Part shown: positions 1 through 8,988 of the stretch, piece after piece
Position numbering within the stretch: the stretch's first letter is position 1
How the letters are laid out: each line of letters opens with the position of its first letter
Source: QVMG01 sp032073245
GTDB lineage: Bacteria > Bacteroidota > Bacteroidia > Bacteroidales > Tannerellaceae
Assembly: GCA_032073245.1 (NCBI GenBank)
Contig: DAMANX010000008.1
Coordinates: forward strand, 105,218 to 169,217
DNA length: 64,000 nt
Direction: 5' to 3'
Translations under genes and position numbers: made by a program
Notes under the pieces: model-generated
What the model saw: the letters and a program-made list of their open reading frames with translations, nothing else
Database searches by the model: none
Told to the model about the DNA's origin: nothing

Positions 1-963
1 ACTCCGATCCGGACTTCTAATTTTATGTGGGAAACCACTGTTAACTGGTGGAAGAACAAAAATAAGATTACAGAATTATCCCGCGATGACTATGTTGACG
101 GTTCCTGGTTGGTGGCAAAAGGACGCACAGCCGGTATATGGTATGGTTATGAATCTTTAGGTGTTTATGAATATGATGCTAGTAATGCATATACCAGTGA
201 CTACTCGACCCGTTTGAAGCCGGAGTTTACACGTGACAGCGATGGAAACGTTATTATCGGGTTGAACGGACAACCGACATTAGAAAGATATCTACTCCCC
301 GACGGAAGTGTATATACAGGAAAAGTGGAGAAAATGACTGTGAATGGTGTGACTGCCGGTGGTGGTGATGTGATCTGGTACAATAGGCCTGACGATAATG
401 GGGTTTATGATAATGTTATTAATTCCAATGACCAGAAAGAATTGGGAGAAGCCAATCCGGACTGGTATGCATTCTGGGTAAATAACTTCAACTATAAAAA
501 TTTCTCCCTTTCCTTCCAGTTCTATGTTAGTTGGGGTGGACAGGTATGGAATGACCTGAAACGTTACTATTCATCTTGGGGCGGTAACACACACAAACAA
601 ACCCCTGAATATATTCGTCAAGGCTGGAAATACCCGGGTGAGATCACAGATTGGTATGCTCTGAATTCGCGTCAGCGTAAAACGAACAATCACTCCATGA
701 GCCTGAATAGTATGTTCCTGGAAGATGCAACCTTTATCCGTTTGTCGAGCGCCCGTTTTGGATATGATTTCGACAATAGGTTATTATCCCGTTTACCTTT
801 TAAAAGTTTGAACCTCTATGTGTATGGCAATAATTTACTTACCTGGACAAATTATTCCGGCTTCGATCCTGAAATTGGAGGTAGTGTATTAAAACCGGGT
901 AAGGATAGCAGTGTGTATCCGAAAAACCGTGAATTCGGTTTAGGTATTAATGTTGGATTCTAA
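1..963 (+). CDS. SusC-family TonB-dependent outer-membrane transporter, C-terminal part
   Basis: The reading frame is open from base 1, so the gene begins outside the window and only about 320 C-terminal residues are seen. They carry alternating aromatic/polar beta-barrel strands, a GFDPEIGG loop near the end and a terminal strand finishing LGINVGF, which is how SusC barrels close at the outer membrane. Known role of the family: with SusD it imports oligosaccharides across the outer membrane using TonB energy. The stop codon is followed at once by the SusD start, so the two are co-transcribed. The signal peptide, carboxypeptidase-like domain and plug must lie upstream of the window. The family call is firm; the substrate is inferred from neighbouring lyases only. 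Confidence 0.93.
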   Translation, partial: TPIRTSNFMWETTVNWWKNKNKITELSRDDYVDGSWLVAKGRTAGIWYGYESLGVYEYDASNAYTSDYSTRLKPEFTRDSDGNVIIGLNGQPTLERYLLPDGSVYTGKVEKMTVNGVTAGGGDVIWYNRPDDNGVYDNVINSNDQKELGEANPDWYAFWVNNFNYKNFSLSFQFYVSWGGQVWNDLKRYYSSWGGNTHKQTPEYIRQGWKYPGEITDWYALNSRQRKTNNHSMSLNSMFLEDATFIRLSSARFGYDFDNRLLSRLPFKSLNLYVYGNNLLTWTNYSGFDPEIGGSVLKPGKDSSVYPKNREFGLGINVGF

Positions 964-2514
964 ATGATTAAGACAATGAGAAAATATATTTTATTAATTA
1001 TAACAGGAGCTTTTTTCTTGACAGGGTGTGATGGCTTCCTGGATAAAACTCCATTATCCGACTTGTCACCTGAAAACTATTTTCAGGATAAAGCGGAAAT
1101 GAAAAATTGGAATGCAGGTATTTATAATGCATTCCAGGGTACCTTGGCACGTAATCAGGTGATTTGGGGAGATGTACGTTCAGATAATGTACATACTACT
1201 ACATACGCATCTTCTTGGATCTATATGAATGCGATTATGTCCACCCACTCGGAATCCAGTTGGGCAGGCCTCTACCAGACTATCGCCAGATGTAATGTGG
1301 GTATTGAAAAATATCCAACCATTCCCAATATTCTGGAGTCTGAATATGCCCCTTATATCGCGCAGTGTTACGGGATGCGCGCTTATCTGTATTTCTGGGG
1401 TACCCGTGTATGGGGAAAAATGCCTTTGATTACTGAAACTTGGGATGGTGACCTGGGTTCGGTTAATATACCACGTTCTTCGCTGGAAGAGGTAAAAGCA
1501 CAGATATTAATCGATATCGATATGGCTTTGAAATATTTCGGCACAAATGTTTCTGATAAATATTATATCAACCGTTCAACTATGTATGCATTGTTGATGG
1601 ATGTCTATATGTGGTACCATGAATACGACAAAGCCCTGGAAGCATCTGAGTATTTTATGGGTAACAGTAACTTTGTGCTGGCACAGGATGAAACGGAGTG
1701 GAAAGATATATTTACAAATCCCGCTAACTCGAAAGAGGTGATATTTTCTATGTATTGGGATTATGAAGCGAATGGTGCCAATTCAGGTTGGCCGGGACAA
1801 ATGGGAGCTTCAAATACCAATAACGGTTACCAGATGTCACAGGCTATTTTTGAAGAGTTTATTGATCGTTTATATTCTAATGAAGGAGCAGATAGCCGTT
1901 TTTGGAATACAGTGGATACGGTAAAATTATTCTATAATAATTCTCGTTTACCGATTACTTATGCAACATATACAGCAACCGGTATACAGAAATGTATCAA
2001 ATACAGCAATATGGACGCGGCACGTGAATATGATAGTGCCAATGGCGTTTATAAATCCTATTATGAAGTGCTGAACACGAGTGATAGCGATCAGAAACTG
2101 GTGATGTACCGTCTGGCACATATCATGTACTACCGTGCGGAAGCATTGAACCAGTTAGGACGGGGCGACGAAGCGTTGGATATTGTAAATGCCATGCGCC
2201 AACGGGTAGGCTATCTCAAGGATGCTAAAAAAGAAGTAAACGACATCAATAATAAGTTTGAAGTGGAATCGCTTATCCTGCTCGAGCGGCAGTTGGAGTT
2301 CTACGGAGAAGGTTGCCGCTGGTTTGATCTGATGCGTACCGGACGATTGGTAGATGTGATGGGTGCAGTCTACTCGGCACGCCAGGAAGCTGCAGGTGTA
2401 AACGTAACAGGCTTTGGGCACGAAGGTTCTAAATACTGGCCGGTTTATTATCGGGAGTTTGAATCCAATCTTGCCTTATCCGGAGATCAAAATCCACCTT
2501 ATACAGAACGTTAA
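964..2514 (+). CDS. SusD/RagB-family glycan-binding lipoprotein
   Basis: This 516-residue protein has a lipoprotein signal ending FFLTGC (Cys22), so it is anchored on the outer membrane, and SusD folds lid the SusC barrel on the cell surface. SusD hallmarks are visible: an AEALNQLGRGDEA helix near residue 395 and the C-terminal LLERQLEFYGEGCRWFDLMR block. The ATG directly abuts the SusC stop; a second ATG 12 bases further in is an equally possible start. The length is normal for the family. It belongs with the SusC before it and the two lipoproteins after it. The ligand cannot be told from sequence. Confidence 0.95.
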   Translation: MIKTMRKYILLIITGAFFLTGCDGFLDKTPLSDLSPENYFQDKAEMKNWNAGIYNAFQGTLARNQVIWGDVRSDNVHTTTYASSWIYMNAIMSTHSESSWAGLYQTIARCNVGIEKYPTIPNILESEYAPYIAQCYGMRAYLYFWGTRVWGKMPLITETWDGDLGSVNIPRSSLEEVKAQILIDIDMALKYFGTNVSDKYYINRSTMYALLMDVYMWYHEYDKALEASEYFMGNSNFVLAQDETEWKDIFTNPANSKEVIFSMYWDYEANGANSGWPGQMGASNTNNGYQMSQAIFEEFIDRLYSNEGADSRFWNTVDTVKLFYNNSRLPITYATYTATGIQKCIKYSNMDAAREYDSANGVYKSYYEVLNTSDSDQKLVMYRLAHIMYYRAEALNQLGRGDEALDIVNAMRQRVGYLKDAKKEVNDINNKFEVESLILLERQLEFYGEGCRWFDLMRTGRLVDVMGAVYSARQEAAGVNVTGFGHEGSKYWPVYYREFESNLALSGDQNPPYTER

Positions 2515-2532
2515 CATTAATAATAAACAAAT

Positions 2533-3219
2533 ATGAATACGAAATATATAAAACTAATTATAGCTTTGATTGCCTTTCCGGTTCTGTTTACCGGTTGCGA
2601 AGTGTTTGGGCTTGATTTTCAGGAACCGTATGATTACGATTACGACGAAGGAATGCCGAGCAATAAAGTAAACAAATCCACTTTGGCTTTTATCGAATCC
2701 CGTTCGGATCTTCTCTCTCTGCTTCATGAAGCAATTGTATATACCGGACTGGAAAGTGAATACACTCTGCCGGATGTAACTTATATCCTGCCAACCAATA
2801 CGGCGTTTAACTCTACAACCGAATCGGATAAGAGTTATTTCCAGACTCATATGTTATCCTATATCGATGAAGAAACTGGTGATACAATCACTTATGCTCC
2901 TATTACTATGACTGCTTATCCCAAAGAACAGGTGAAAGAGTTTCTGCTTTACCATATAGTAAAAGGAAAATATACGCATTCTAATCTTCCGGCAGAACCG
3001 ACCTGGTATCCTACGCAGGCGGCAGCAGATACAGCCATGATAAACATGTATATTCTGAAAGACCGTAACCCGAATATAGCATTCAATAATTTTGATGGCC
3101 ATTTTAAATCGTCTATTAAACCCCGCACATCGAATCTTTTGTCGGATGAGGGATCTTATATTCATGTATTGGATTCCTGGTTGGATAGGCCTACTAAAAG
3201 TCAGTTGAATTTAAAGTAA
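2533..3219 (+). CDS. Fasciclin (FAS1)-like lipoprotein in the SusCD operon
   Basis: The 228-residue product has a lipobox (LFTGC, Cys22), then one region resembling a FAS1 domain: TYILPTNTAF around residue 80, LLYHIVKGKY around residue 135 and SYIHVLDSWL near the C terminus, matching the order of conserved FAS1 blocks. FAS1 domains usually mediate adhesion or binding; here the protein occupies the position of a surface glycan-binding protein (SGBP) behind SusD, 18 bases downstream of it. A binding role in the SusCD complex is inference. An acidic Tyr/Asp-rich linker (residues 31-40) follows the anchor. No enzyme motif is seen. Confidence 0.75.
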   Translation: MNTKYIKLIIALIAFPVLFTGCEVFGLDFQEPYDYDYDEGMPSNKVNKSTLAFIESRSDLLSLLHEAIVYTGLESEYTLPDVTYILPTNTAFNSTTESDKSYFQTHMLSYIDEETGDTITYAPITMTAYPKEQVKEFLLYHIVKGKYTHSNLPAEPTWYPTQAAADTAMINMYILKDRNPNIAFNNFDGHFKSSIKPRTSNLLSDEGSYIHVLDSWLDRPTKSQLNLK

Positions 3220-3237
3220 TATACAAAAAGAATAAAT

Positions 3238-4311
3238 ATGAAACGAATATATAAACTATTGATCGTTTTACTCTGTTCGGTTGCTTTTGTAAGCTGCGAA
3301 GATGACGATTATATAAAGATTGATACACTGAATGCGGATGGCGATGAGTTTTTCTGTAACCAGAAAGTGAAAGTATGGCTGTGCTTAAACTCCAGTGATT
3401 TGTGGCATACCGATTACGAATGGACATGCGACGGGGGAGAACTGACTCAGCCTCAAGGTCTGAATGAAATGACCTGGAAAGCTCCGGCTACTCCCGGTGA
3501 ATACACAATAACTTGTACAGCTAAGATTGGTGGTGAATCCGAAACACGTAGCCGTAAGATGTATGTATCGAGTTATTATTTTGAAAAATTCGAAAAATCG
3601 GCCCATTCCATGACTCTTCAGGGTTCGACTACAAGTTCCATGAAAAAAGAGGCAAATGGTAACCAGTACATGCAGATTCGTGTAAACTCTTCTGCAGAAA
3701 CAAGACGTTATGTACAGCGGTCTTTTGGAGATAATACTCTGCAAACACCTTTTAGTACACGTATGAAAGTGGGTTTTGAATCTAATATGCCTACCACACA
3801 GAAAGTTGCTGTAGGAACAAAAAGTAATAACGCTATGTTGGAATATCGGTGGAATATGCGGGCAGATGCTTCGAATAATGGTTCATACATCAGTGCGATT
3901 GGGATGTCATGGTTTCCGACAACTCCAACGGATGGCTATCCTACCCATGAGACAGCTTCTGGTCCACGTGAATTTAATATACAGCTTAATGCTCAGTATA
4001 TTGCTGCAAATGGAGTTGTAACTGGTTATGTTGCATATCTCCTTTTAGAAACGATGAATACATTTAAAAACGGAGAATATAAAAACGTTTCCATGAGTGT
4101 GGATGCCGACGAAAATTTAATTGTTTGTATAGATGGTGTTCAGATATTTAGTCACGACATTGTAAAAAGTGTCAGAGCTCGCCATAACTGCGAAGGAGGT
4201 ATGTACATCAACAACTGGCAATTCTATTTCGTTAATGGTGACGGAGGACGAAATATTCCTCTGATGTATCTGGATGATGCGTATGCATCTACTACGGAAA
4301 TTCTAAAATAG
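3238..4311 (+). CDS. Surface lipoprotein with Ig/PKD-like domain, putative glycan-binding protein
   Basis: The 357-residue product has a lipoprotein signal (AFVSC, Cys20). Residues about 40-105 look like an Ig/PKD-type beta-sandwich (YEWTCDGG, then PGEYTITCTAKIGG). The remaining ~250 residues are beta-rich with a concanavalin-like feel, including a late VDADENLIVCIDGVQIF strand pair and an ending LMYLDDAYAST typical of sugar-binding jelly rolls. Position (fourth gene behind SusC, 18 bases after the FAS1-like gene, directly before a strong terminator) suits a surface glycan-binding protein. No catalytic motif is recognised; a lyase-like jelly roll cannot be excluded. Confidence 0.7.
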   Translation: MKRIYKLLIVLLCSVAFVSCEDDDYIKIDTLNADGDEFFCNQKVKVWLCLNSSDLWHTDYEWTCDGGELTQPQGLNEMTWKAPATPGEYTITCTAKIGGESETRSRKMYVSSYYFEKFEKSAHSMTLQGSTTSSMKKEANGNQYMQIRVNSSAETRRYVQRSFGDNTLQTPFSTRMKVGFESNMPTTQKVAVGTKSNNAMLEYRWNMRADASNNGSYISAIGMSWFPTTPTDGYPTHETASGPREFNIQLNAQYIAANGVVTGYVAYLLLETMNTFKNGEYKNVSMSVDADENLIVCIDGVQIFSHDIVKSVRARHNCEGGMYINNWQFYFVNGDGGRNIPLMYLDDAYASTTEILK

Positions 4312-4328
4312 GTTTTTTTATAGGTATT

Positions 4329-4370
4329 AAGCCATTTCGGGACTTTAAAACAGCCCGGAATGGCTTTTTT
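4329..4370 (+). terminator. Rho-independent terminator ending the SusCD lipoprotein operon
   Basis: A 13-base stem (4329-4341 with 4354-4366, one G-T pair) closes a 12-base loop and runs into a T tract. It lies 18 bases after the preceding stop codon. The next gene starts only 20 bases further, so partial read-through is likely. Confidence 0.88.
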
Positions 4371-4390
4371 AAACAGCAAAAGATTGTATT

Positions 4391-5062
4391 ATGAAACGAA
4401 TATTAGTTTTCTTATTATTTATAATGGCCTGTATTCCTGTTTTTGGACAGGATTTCCAAGGACATATTATGGATCAGAAACAACGCCCGTTAAAAGGGAT
4501 GAAAGTATGGCGAAAAAACACAACAGAAAGTGTAATTACGGATAAACTGGGTGTTTTCGCCTTTTCACAGATATTGCCTACTGATACACTGGTGATTCAG
4601 GTATCTAAAAAAGAAGAGGCGATTATACCGGTTAAAAACCTGCAAAACATATCTGTTAAATTGGAGAAAAAATTCTTTCTGGTGCATGACGGCACGAAAG
4701 AAATCAAAAGCGATTACAGGAAAGTAGCCCGGATCTCATATAATCCTAATATGCTGACTTATGAACAGATACAAAAGTTGAATGCTCGTTCCATCTATGA
4801 TTTGTTAAATGGAAATATCTCAGGTGTAACTGTAGGTAACGGCTCTTCCGGAAGACAAGTATCTATACGCGGGGGCTCTTCCATAGAATCAGGGACGGAA
4901 CCGCTATTTATTGTAGATGGTACCCAATATGAAAGTAGTGCCGAGGTAGACCGTGTTGTTGCTATCAATGATATTGAAAAAATAGAAGTTCAAAAAGAAG
5001 GAGCAGCTTATGGAGTAAGGGGAGCCAATGGGGTGATACTGATTACACTGATCAAAAAGTAA
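4391..5062 (+). CDS. Stand-alone carboxypeptidase-like/TonB plug-domain protein without barrel
   Basis: This 223-residue protein starts with a signal peptide ending PVFGQ. Residues about 22-95 form a carboxypeptidase-D regulatory-like domain (FQGHIMDQKQRPLKGMKV). Residues about 110-223 form a TonB receptor plug: LNARSIYDLLNGNISGVTV, VSIRGGSS, PLFIVDG, INDIEKIEVQKEGAAYGVRG and VILIT, all in the usual SusC order. The protein then stops where the barrel should begin, and the reading frame ends cleanly. A full SusC has about 1000 residues, so this is either a specialised plug-only protein or a truncated receptor. The next gene, 22 bases on, is a macroglobulin-like protein; the two are probably co-expressed. 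Confidence 0.82.
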   Translation: MKRILVFLLFIMACIPVFGQDFQGHIMDQKQRPLKGMKVWRKNTTESVITDKLGVFAFSQILPTDTLVIQVSKKEEAIIPVKNLQNISVKLEKKFFLVHDGTKEIKSDYRKVARISYNPNMLTYEQIQKLNARSIYDLLNGNISGVTVGNGSSGRQVSIRGGSSIESGTEPLFIVDGTQYESSAEVDRVVAINDIEKIEVQKEGAAYGVRGANGVILITLIKK

Positions 5063-5084
5063 GTACATATTTAATTTTATTGTT

Positions 5085-7886
5085 ATGCGAAGCATCTTGT
5101 TTTCCCTTTTAGCCGGGTTATTGAGCCAGTTGGCTACAGCCCAGACCGCTTCTGATACGGTATACACATCCCGATTGTCGGATGCTTTTCAACAGTATGC
5201 AATGACCTTCCCGGAAAAAGTTTATCTACACACTGATAAGCCCTATTATTATTCCGGTGATACTATCTGGATTAAGGGATATCAGGTAGATGCTGTTTCG
5301 CATACTCCCAGTAAAGGGAGCCGGTATCTGTATGTGGACTTAGTCAACCGGAAAAACAAGATTGTCAACCAACTAAAACTAGAAAAAGAGGAGGGAAGTT
5401 ATCTAGGATATATGCCTCTGTCGAAAGAGATTGAAGACGGGGATTATTACCTACGTGCCTATACCCATTGGATGCGAAACTGGGATGCAGATTATTTCTT
5501 TTCCCGTAATCTGCGTATTATCACTTCCCAATCACCTTTTATGCATCCGGAGATACGCTATGAGCAAGAAGGGAATGAACGCAAAGCAATCATTACATTT
5601 CGGAAGAGTGACGGAAGCCTGTATGTTAATCACTGGGTTGAATATATGATCCGTACCACAGAGACGGGTAATCATTTCCGCCAGCAGAAAACGAGTACAC
5701 AAGGAGAAATACGCATAACAATACCCCCCAAAGAGAAACTGGAACAATACCTGTATCTCATCCTGGAAGATGTTATGCAAAAACATAAATATACCTTCTA
5801 TATACCTGATGAATTTGATTATCAGGTGGACTTTTTCCCTGAAGGAGGTGAACTAATAGCCAATACGACTCAGAAAATTGCATTTAAAGCGCTGGATACA
5901 CAAGGAAATACGGTAGATATACAAGGTTCCATAGTAAACCAGCAAGGAGATACCTTAACTCATTTTGAAAGTATCCATAATGGAATAGGAAATTTTATAA
6001 TAGCGACACAGGAGAAAGAAAAATATACCGCTATAGTACATACACCACAGGGTAAAACCCGTTTATTTGAGTTGCCTCAACCGCAGAAAGACAACTATGC
6101 CATTTCCGTAAACAGGCGGAACAATCTGTTGTATTACAACATACTTCATGCGGATAATAAATTTGTACCCCAGTCTTTTTATTTGGTTGGGCACACAAGG
6201 GGCAGACTTTTGTTTGTGAATCCTTTGGAAGCGGATAACGGCGTTATCCATGTTCCCGGTTTACCGGAAGGGATATTGACTTTATTATTATTGGATAAAA
6301 ACTATGTGCCTTATAGCGAGCGGTTGATACTTATCCGCCAGGAGAGTGGGAAATGGATGGTCGAACCTGATAAAGCGGTTTATGCTCCACGTTCGGCAGT
6401 ATCTGTGGATATTCAACTTACCGATAAAGAGGGGAGGGTGTTAAACGGAGACTTTTCGTTAAGTGTAACAGATAATCATTCAGTAGTAACCGATTCTTTG
6501 GATATGAATATCCTTTCTTACCTGTTGGCAAGTTCCGACCTGAAAGGGCATATTGCTTCGCCCGGTTATTACTTTCGGGATGATTCGCCCCGGATGCTTG
6601 CCTGTCTTGATGACCTGATGCTGACACATGGATGGAGTCGTTTTGATGTGCCTGCATTGATGCAAATGAAACACAAGGAGCCGGAGTTCTTTATGGAGAT
6701 AGGACAGACCATTTCCGGAAAGGTGCTGAATGGGGTAAATAAACCGCACGCGAACGTTCAGGTAAATATTTTTATAAATGCTACATCCCCAATTCCGATT
6801 TTTACAGATAAAAAAGGTCTGTTTCTGATGGATAAACTAAAATTCAGCGGCACTACACGCGTAGAGGCATATTTACAGGATAAGCCCCGGTTTGTTCGTT
6901 CTATTGTAAAGATCGATAAAGATGATTATCCTCCGACAGGAAATCGGGTTCCCTATAAGCAACTATACCTTCAGGAGAATCAGCAAGCGTATGTGGATTC
7001 CATTCAATCCCCTTTTCAGTGGGTAGACGGAGTATGGCAAAAACGGTTGCCGGAGATTACCGTTAGTGCGGACGCGATAATCAAAGACCGGTTCTCTTCC
7101 TATAAGCTGGATGATGAAGAAAAGGTGGCACAAAAGAAAGCGCGTACGGCTATGGATTTGGTAAAGGCTATACCCGGACTTTCTATTATTGATAATCGTC
7201 CGTATCTGACGGAATATTATAAACGGACTGCGGATTTGAACAGAAATGATGATCCACATGCTATTGTTCGTCCACTTGTCAATGGACGTAAAGGAAGGCC
7301 TGCAGTCATAAAGCTTAATAACCGATATATTCCTTTTAATTATTTATCGCAGATAAGTGCCGATGATATTTCGGAGGTATACAAGATTGAACCGGAAGTA
7401 AACCAGGCTTTTACATTGATCGATAGAGCTAGAATGGAGAAGGATTATCTGGATGCGATAACGAACGGGGCAACTGTGGAAGAACTGGAACAGATGGAAG
7501 AAGCGTTGTATGGACCGGATCAAGCACGAGAACTAATGGATGGAAGCGCAGGTACAAAAAACGGAGGTGAAATCATTCTTGTTTCTCCAGCGGATAAACA
7601 TGTTTTCGTTTCCAATGATTCCCGGTACGATCAGGTGTTTCTGAAAGGTATTGACCTGTATAAAGAGTTCTACGTGCCCCGCTATGAACCCATGACCAAA
7701 GAGAACTTTTCACAGCCTGATAATAGAACAACAATCCACTGGCAACCCCGCTTGATATTTGACGAAAACGGAAAGGCACAGGTTCGGTTCTATACATCGG
7801 ATAATCCGGTAAGTTATACAATAACAATTGAAGGAATAGCGGAAAACGGTTCGCCATTCTATTATCAGCAATTACTTAATCCATAA
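5085..7886 (+). CDS. Large macroglobulin-like (MG2-type) secreted protein with plug-like segment
   Basis: The 933-residue product has a signal peptide ending LATAQ. Near residues 43-65 it has KVYLHTDKPYYYSGDTIW, the characteristic MG2 opening of bacterial alpha-2-macroglobulin-like proteins. Further beta-sandwich repeats follow. Around residues 660-760 there is a degenerate plug-like stretch (EITVSADAIIKD, MDLVKAIPGLSII). The C-terminal TTIHWQPRLIFDENGKAQVR followed by SYTITIEGIAENG resembles the A2M domain, but no CGEQ thioester is seen, so a classical protease-trapping role is unlikely. This type of protein is common in Bacteroidota with unknown function. It follows the plug-only gene by 22 bases and probably works with it at the envelope. 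Confidence 0.75.
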   Translation: MRSILFSLLAGLLSQLATAQTASDTVYTSRLSDAFQQYAMTFPEKVYLHTDKPYYYSGDTIWIKGYQVDAVSHTPSKGSRYLYVDLVNRKNKIVNQLKLEKEEGSYLGYMPLSKEIEDGDYYLRAYTHWMRNWDADYFFSRNLRIITSQSPFMHPEIRYEQEGNERKAIITFRKSDGSLYVNHWVEYMIRTTETGNHFRQQKTSTQGEIRITIPPKEKLEQYLYLILEDVMQKHKYTFYIPDEFDYQVDFFPEGGELIANTTQKIAFKALDTQGNTVDIQGSIVNQQGDTLTHFESIHNGIGNFIIATQEKEKYTAIVHTPQGKTRLFELPQPQKDNYAISVNRRNNLLYYNILHADNKFVPQSFYLVGHTRGRLLFVNPLEADNGVIHVPGLPEGILTLLLLDKNYVPYSERLILIRQESGKWMVEPDKAVYAPRSAVSVDIQLTDKEGRVLNGDFSLSVTDNHSVVTDSLDMNILSYLLASSDLKGHIASPGYYFRDDSPRMLACLDDLMLTHGWSRFDVPALMQMKHKEPEFFMEIGQTISGKVLNGVNKPHANVQVNIFINATSPIPIFTDKKGLFLMDKLKFSGTTRVEAYLQDKPRFVRSIVKIDKDDYPPTGNRVPYKQLYLQENQQAYVDSIQSPFQWVDGVWQKRLPEITVSADAIIKDRFSSYKLDDEEKVAQKKARTAMDLVKAIPGLSIIDNRPYLTEYYKRTADLNRNDDPHAIVRPLVNGRKGRPAVIKLNNRYIPFNYLSQISADDISEVYKIEPEVNQAFTLIDRARMEKDYLDAITNGATVEELEQMEEALYGPDQARELMDGSAGTKNGGEIILVSPADKHVFVSNDSRYDQVFLKGIDLYKEFYVPRYEPMTKENFSQPDNRTTIHWQPRLIFDENGKAQVRFYTSDNPVSYTITIEGIAENGSPFYYQQLLNP

Positions 7887-7898
7887 ATAAAATTTAAG

Positions 7899-8879
7899 AT
7901 GATCATGAAACATATACGTTTCTTTTTGCTAACCCTGTTTTTTTACGTTTCATTTTGTATGGCTTCCTGTTCTATGTCGAATAACAAAACAACAGAGGAG
8001 AATAAAGAAGAAGCCCTCTCGGCTTATATACTACAGGCTGAAATGCAGGGAAGTAAGTCGTTAGTCGGGAAAAACTATATGGATATACATACATATATGC
8101 GTTCTTTAGGTTGGGATTACTCGGAGCATCCCAATTCTTCAGAGATGGATCATCACAATGGTGTGCATTGTGAGAATATATATGATGAAATCTTGAAACA
8201 ATATGTTTTTAAGTTTACGAATCATGTGAATGAAGAGGCATTGGATGGTGATCGGGGAAAGCTTGAAGACCGCCAGCGCAATGAAATGAAAAGCCAGACT
8301 ACTGCTGCATGGTATAAGATGAATGGTAATTGGGATGAATGGCAGATATTGGAATGGAAGTTTCGTATTCCAAAAGGATTTCAACCCACTTCTCGTTTTT
8401 GTCATTTGCATCAGTTGAAAGCACAGGAAGGAAGTAATAATGGAAGCCCTCTGATAACACTCACAGCGCGTAGTGATGAGGATGGTAGTAATAAGCGAAT
8501 ACAGGTTATCCATACCGGAGACAATAGGTCTTCAAGCCGGGGAATTATTATTGATGATCTTCCTTTTAGCGATTTTGAAGATCAATGGATACAGGCTAAA
8601 ACCGAAATGCATTACACGCATAATGGCTCATTCAGTATTACTCTTACCCGCATAAGTGATGGAATGGTATTAGTTGATCAGTCTTTTAGTAATATTGATC
8701 TATGGCGCAAAGGAGCTATTAACATTCGTAATAAATTTGGTATCTATCGTAGTTTTGGAAGGATGATGGCGAGTCCTGATGACCGGCCGGATAACGGACT
8801 TAAGGATGAAACGCTATTGGTGGGTGATTTTCAGGTATATGAAAAGTCTACGAATAGGAACCCACAACCACACGATTGA
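7899..8879 (+). CDS. Polysaccharide lyase-like jelly-roll lipoprotein (PF14099-like)
   Basis: The 326-residue product has a lipoprotein signal with Cys at residue 24 (FCMASC). The core (residues ~85-320) reads like the concanavalin-type Polysacc_lyase fold of PL13/PL20-type enzymes: DRQRNEMKSQ, then WQILEWKFRIPKGFQPTS, FCHLHQLKA and PLITLTAR, ending DETLLVGDFQVYEK. In that family the strand bearing RxE and a QxH near the cleft are functional; here RNE and HLHQ are the best candidates. Cleavage of a uronic-acid polymer by beta-elimination is the likely reaction. An ATG six bases downstream is an alternative start. It sits 12 bases after the macroglobulin-like gene and upstream of other uronate enzymes. 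Confidence 0.62.
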   Translation: MIMKHIRFFLLTLFFYVSFCMASCSMSNNKTTEENKEEALSAYILQAEMQGSKSLVGKNYMDIHTYMRSLGWDYSEHPNSSEMDHHNGVHCENIYDEILKQYVFKFTNHVNEEALDGDRGKLEDRQRNEMKSQTTAAWYKMNGNWDEWQILEWKFRIPKGFQPTSRFCHLHQLKAQEGSNNGSPLITLTARSDEDGSNKRIQVIHTGDNRSSSRGIIIDDLPFSDFEDQWIQAKTEMHYTHNGSFSITLTRISDGMVLVDQSFSNIDLWRKGAINIRNKFGIYRSFGRMMASPDDRPDNGLKDETLLVGDFQVYEKSTNRNPQPHD

Positions 8880-8988
8880 TTCTCTTTGTCTATTTATACT
8901 GTCTTGAATCAAAAATACAAGCATTTGAGATGAATATTAAATTGAATGGTTGAGAACTGCTTTTATTTTGTAACGTAAATACATTGCC

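Noticed and set aside
4360..4545. Small protein beginning in the terminator loop region
   Set aside because: It overlaps the plug-only gene in another frame and shows no family features.
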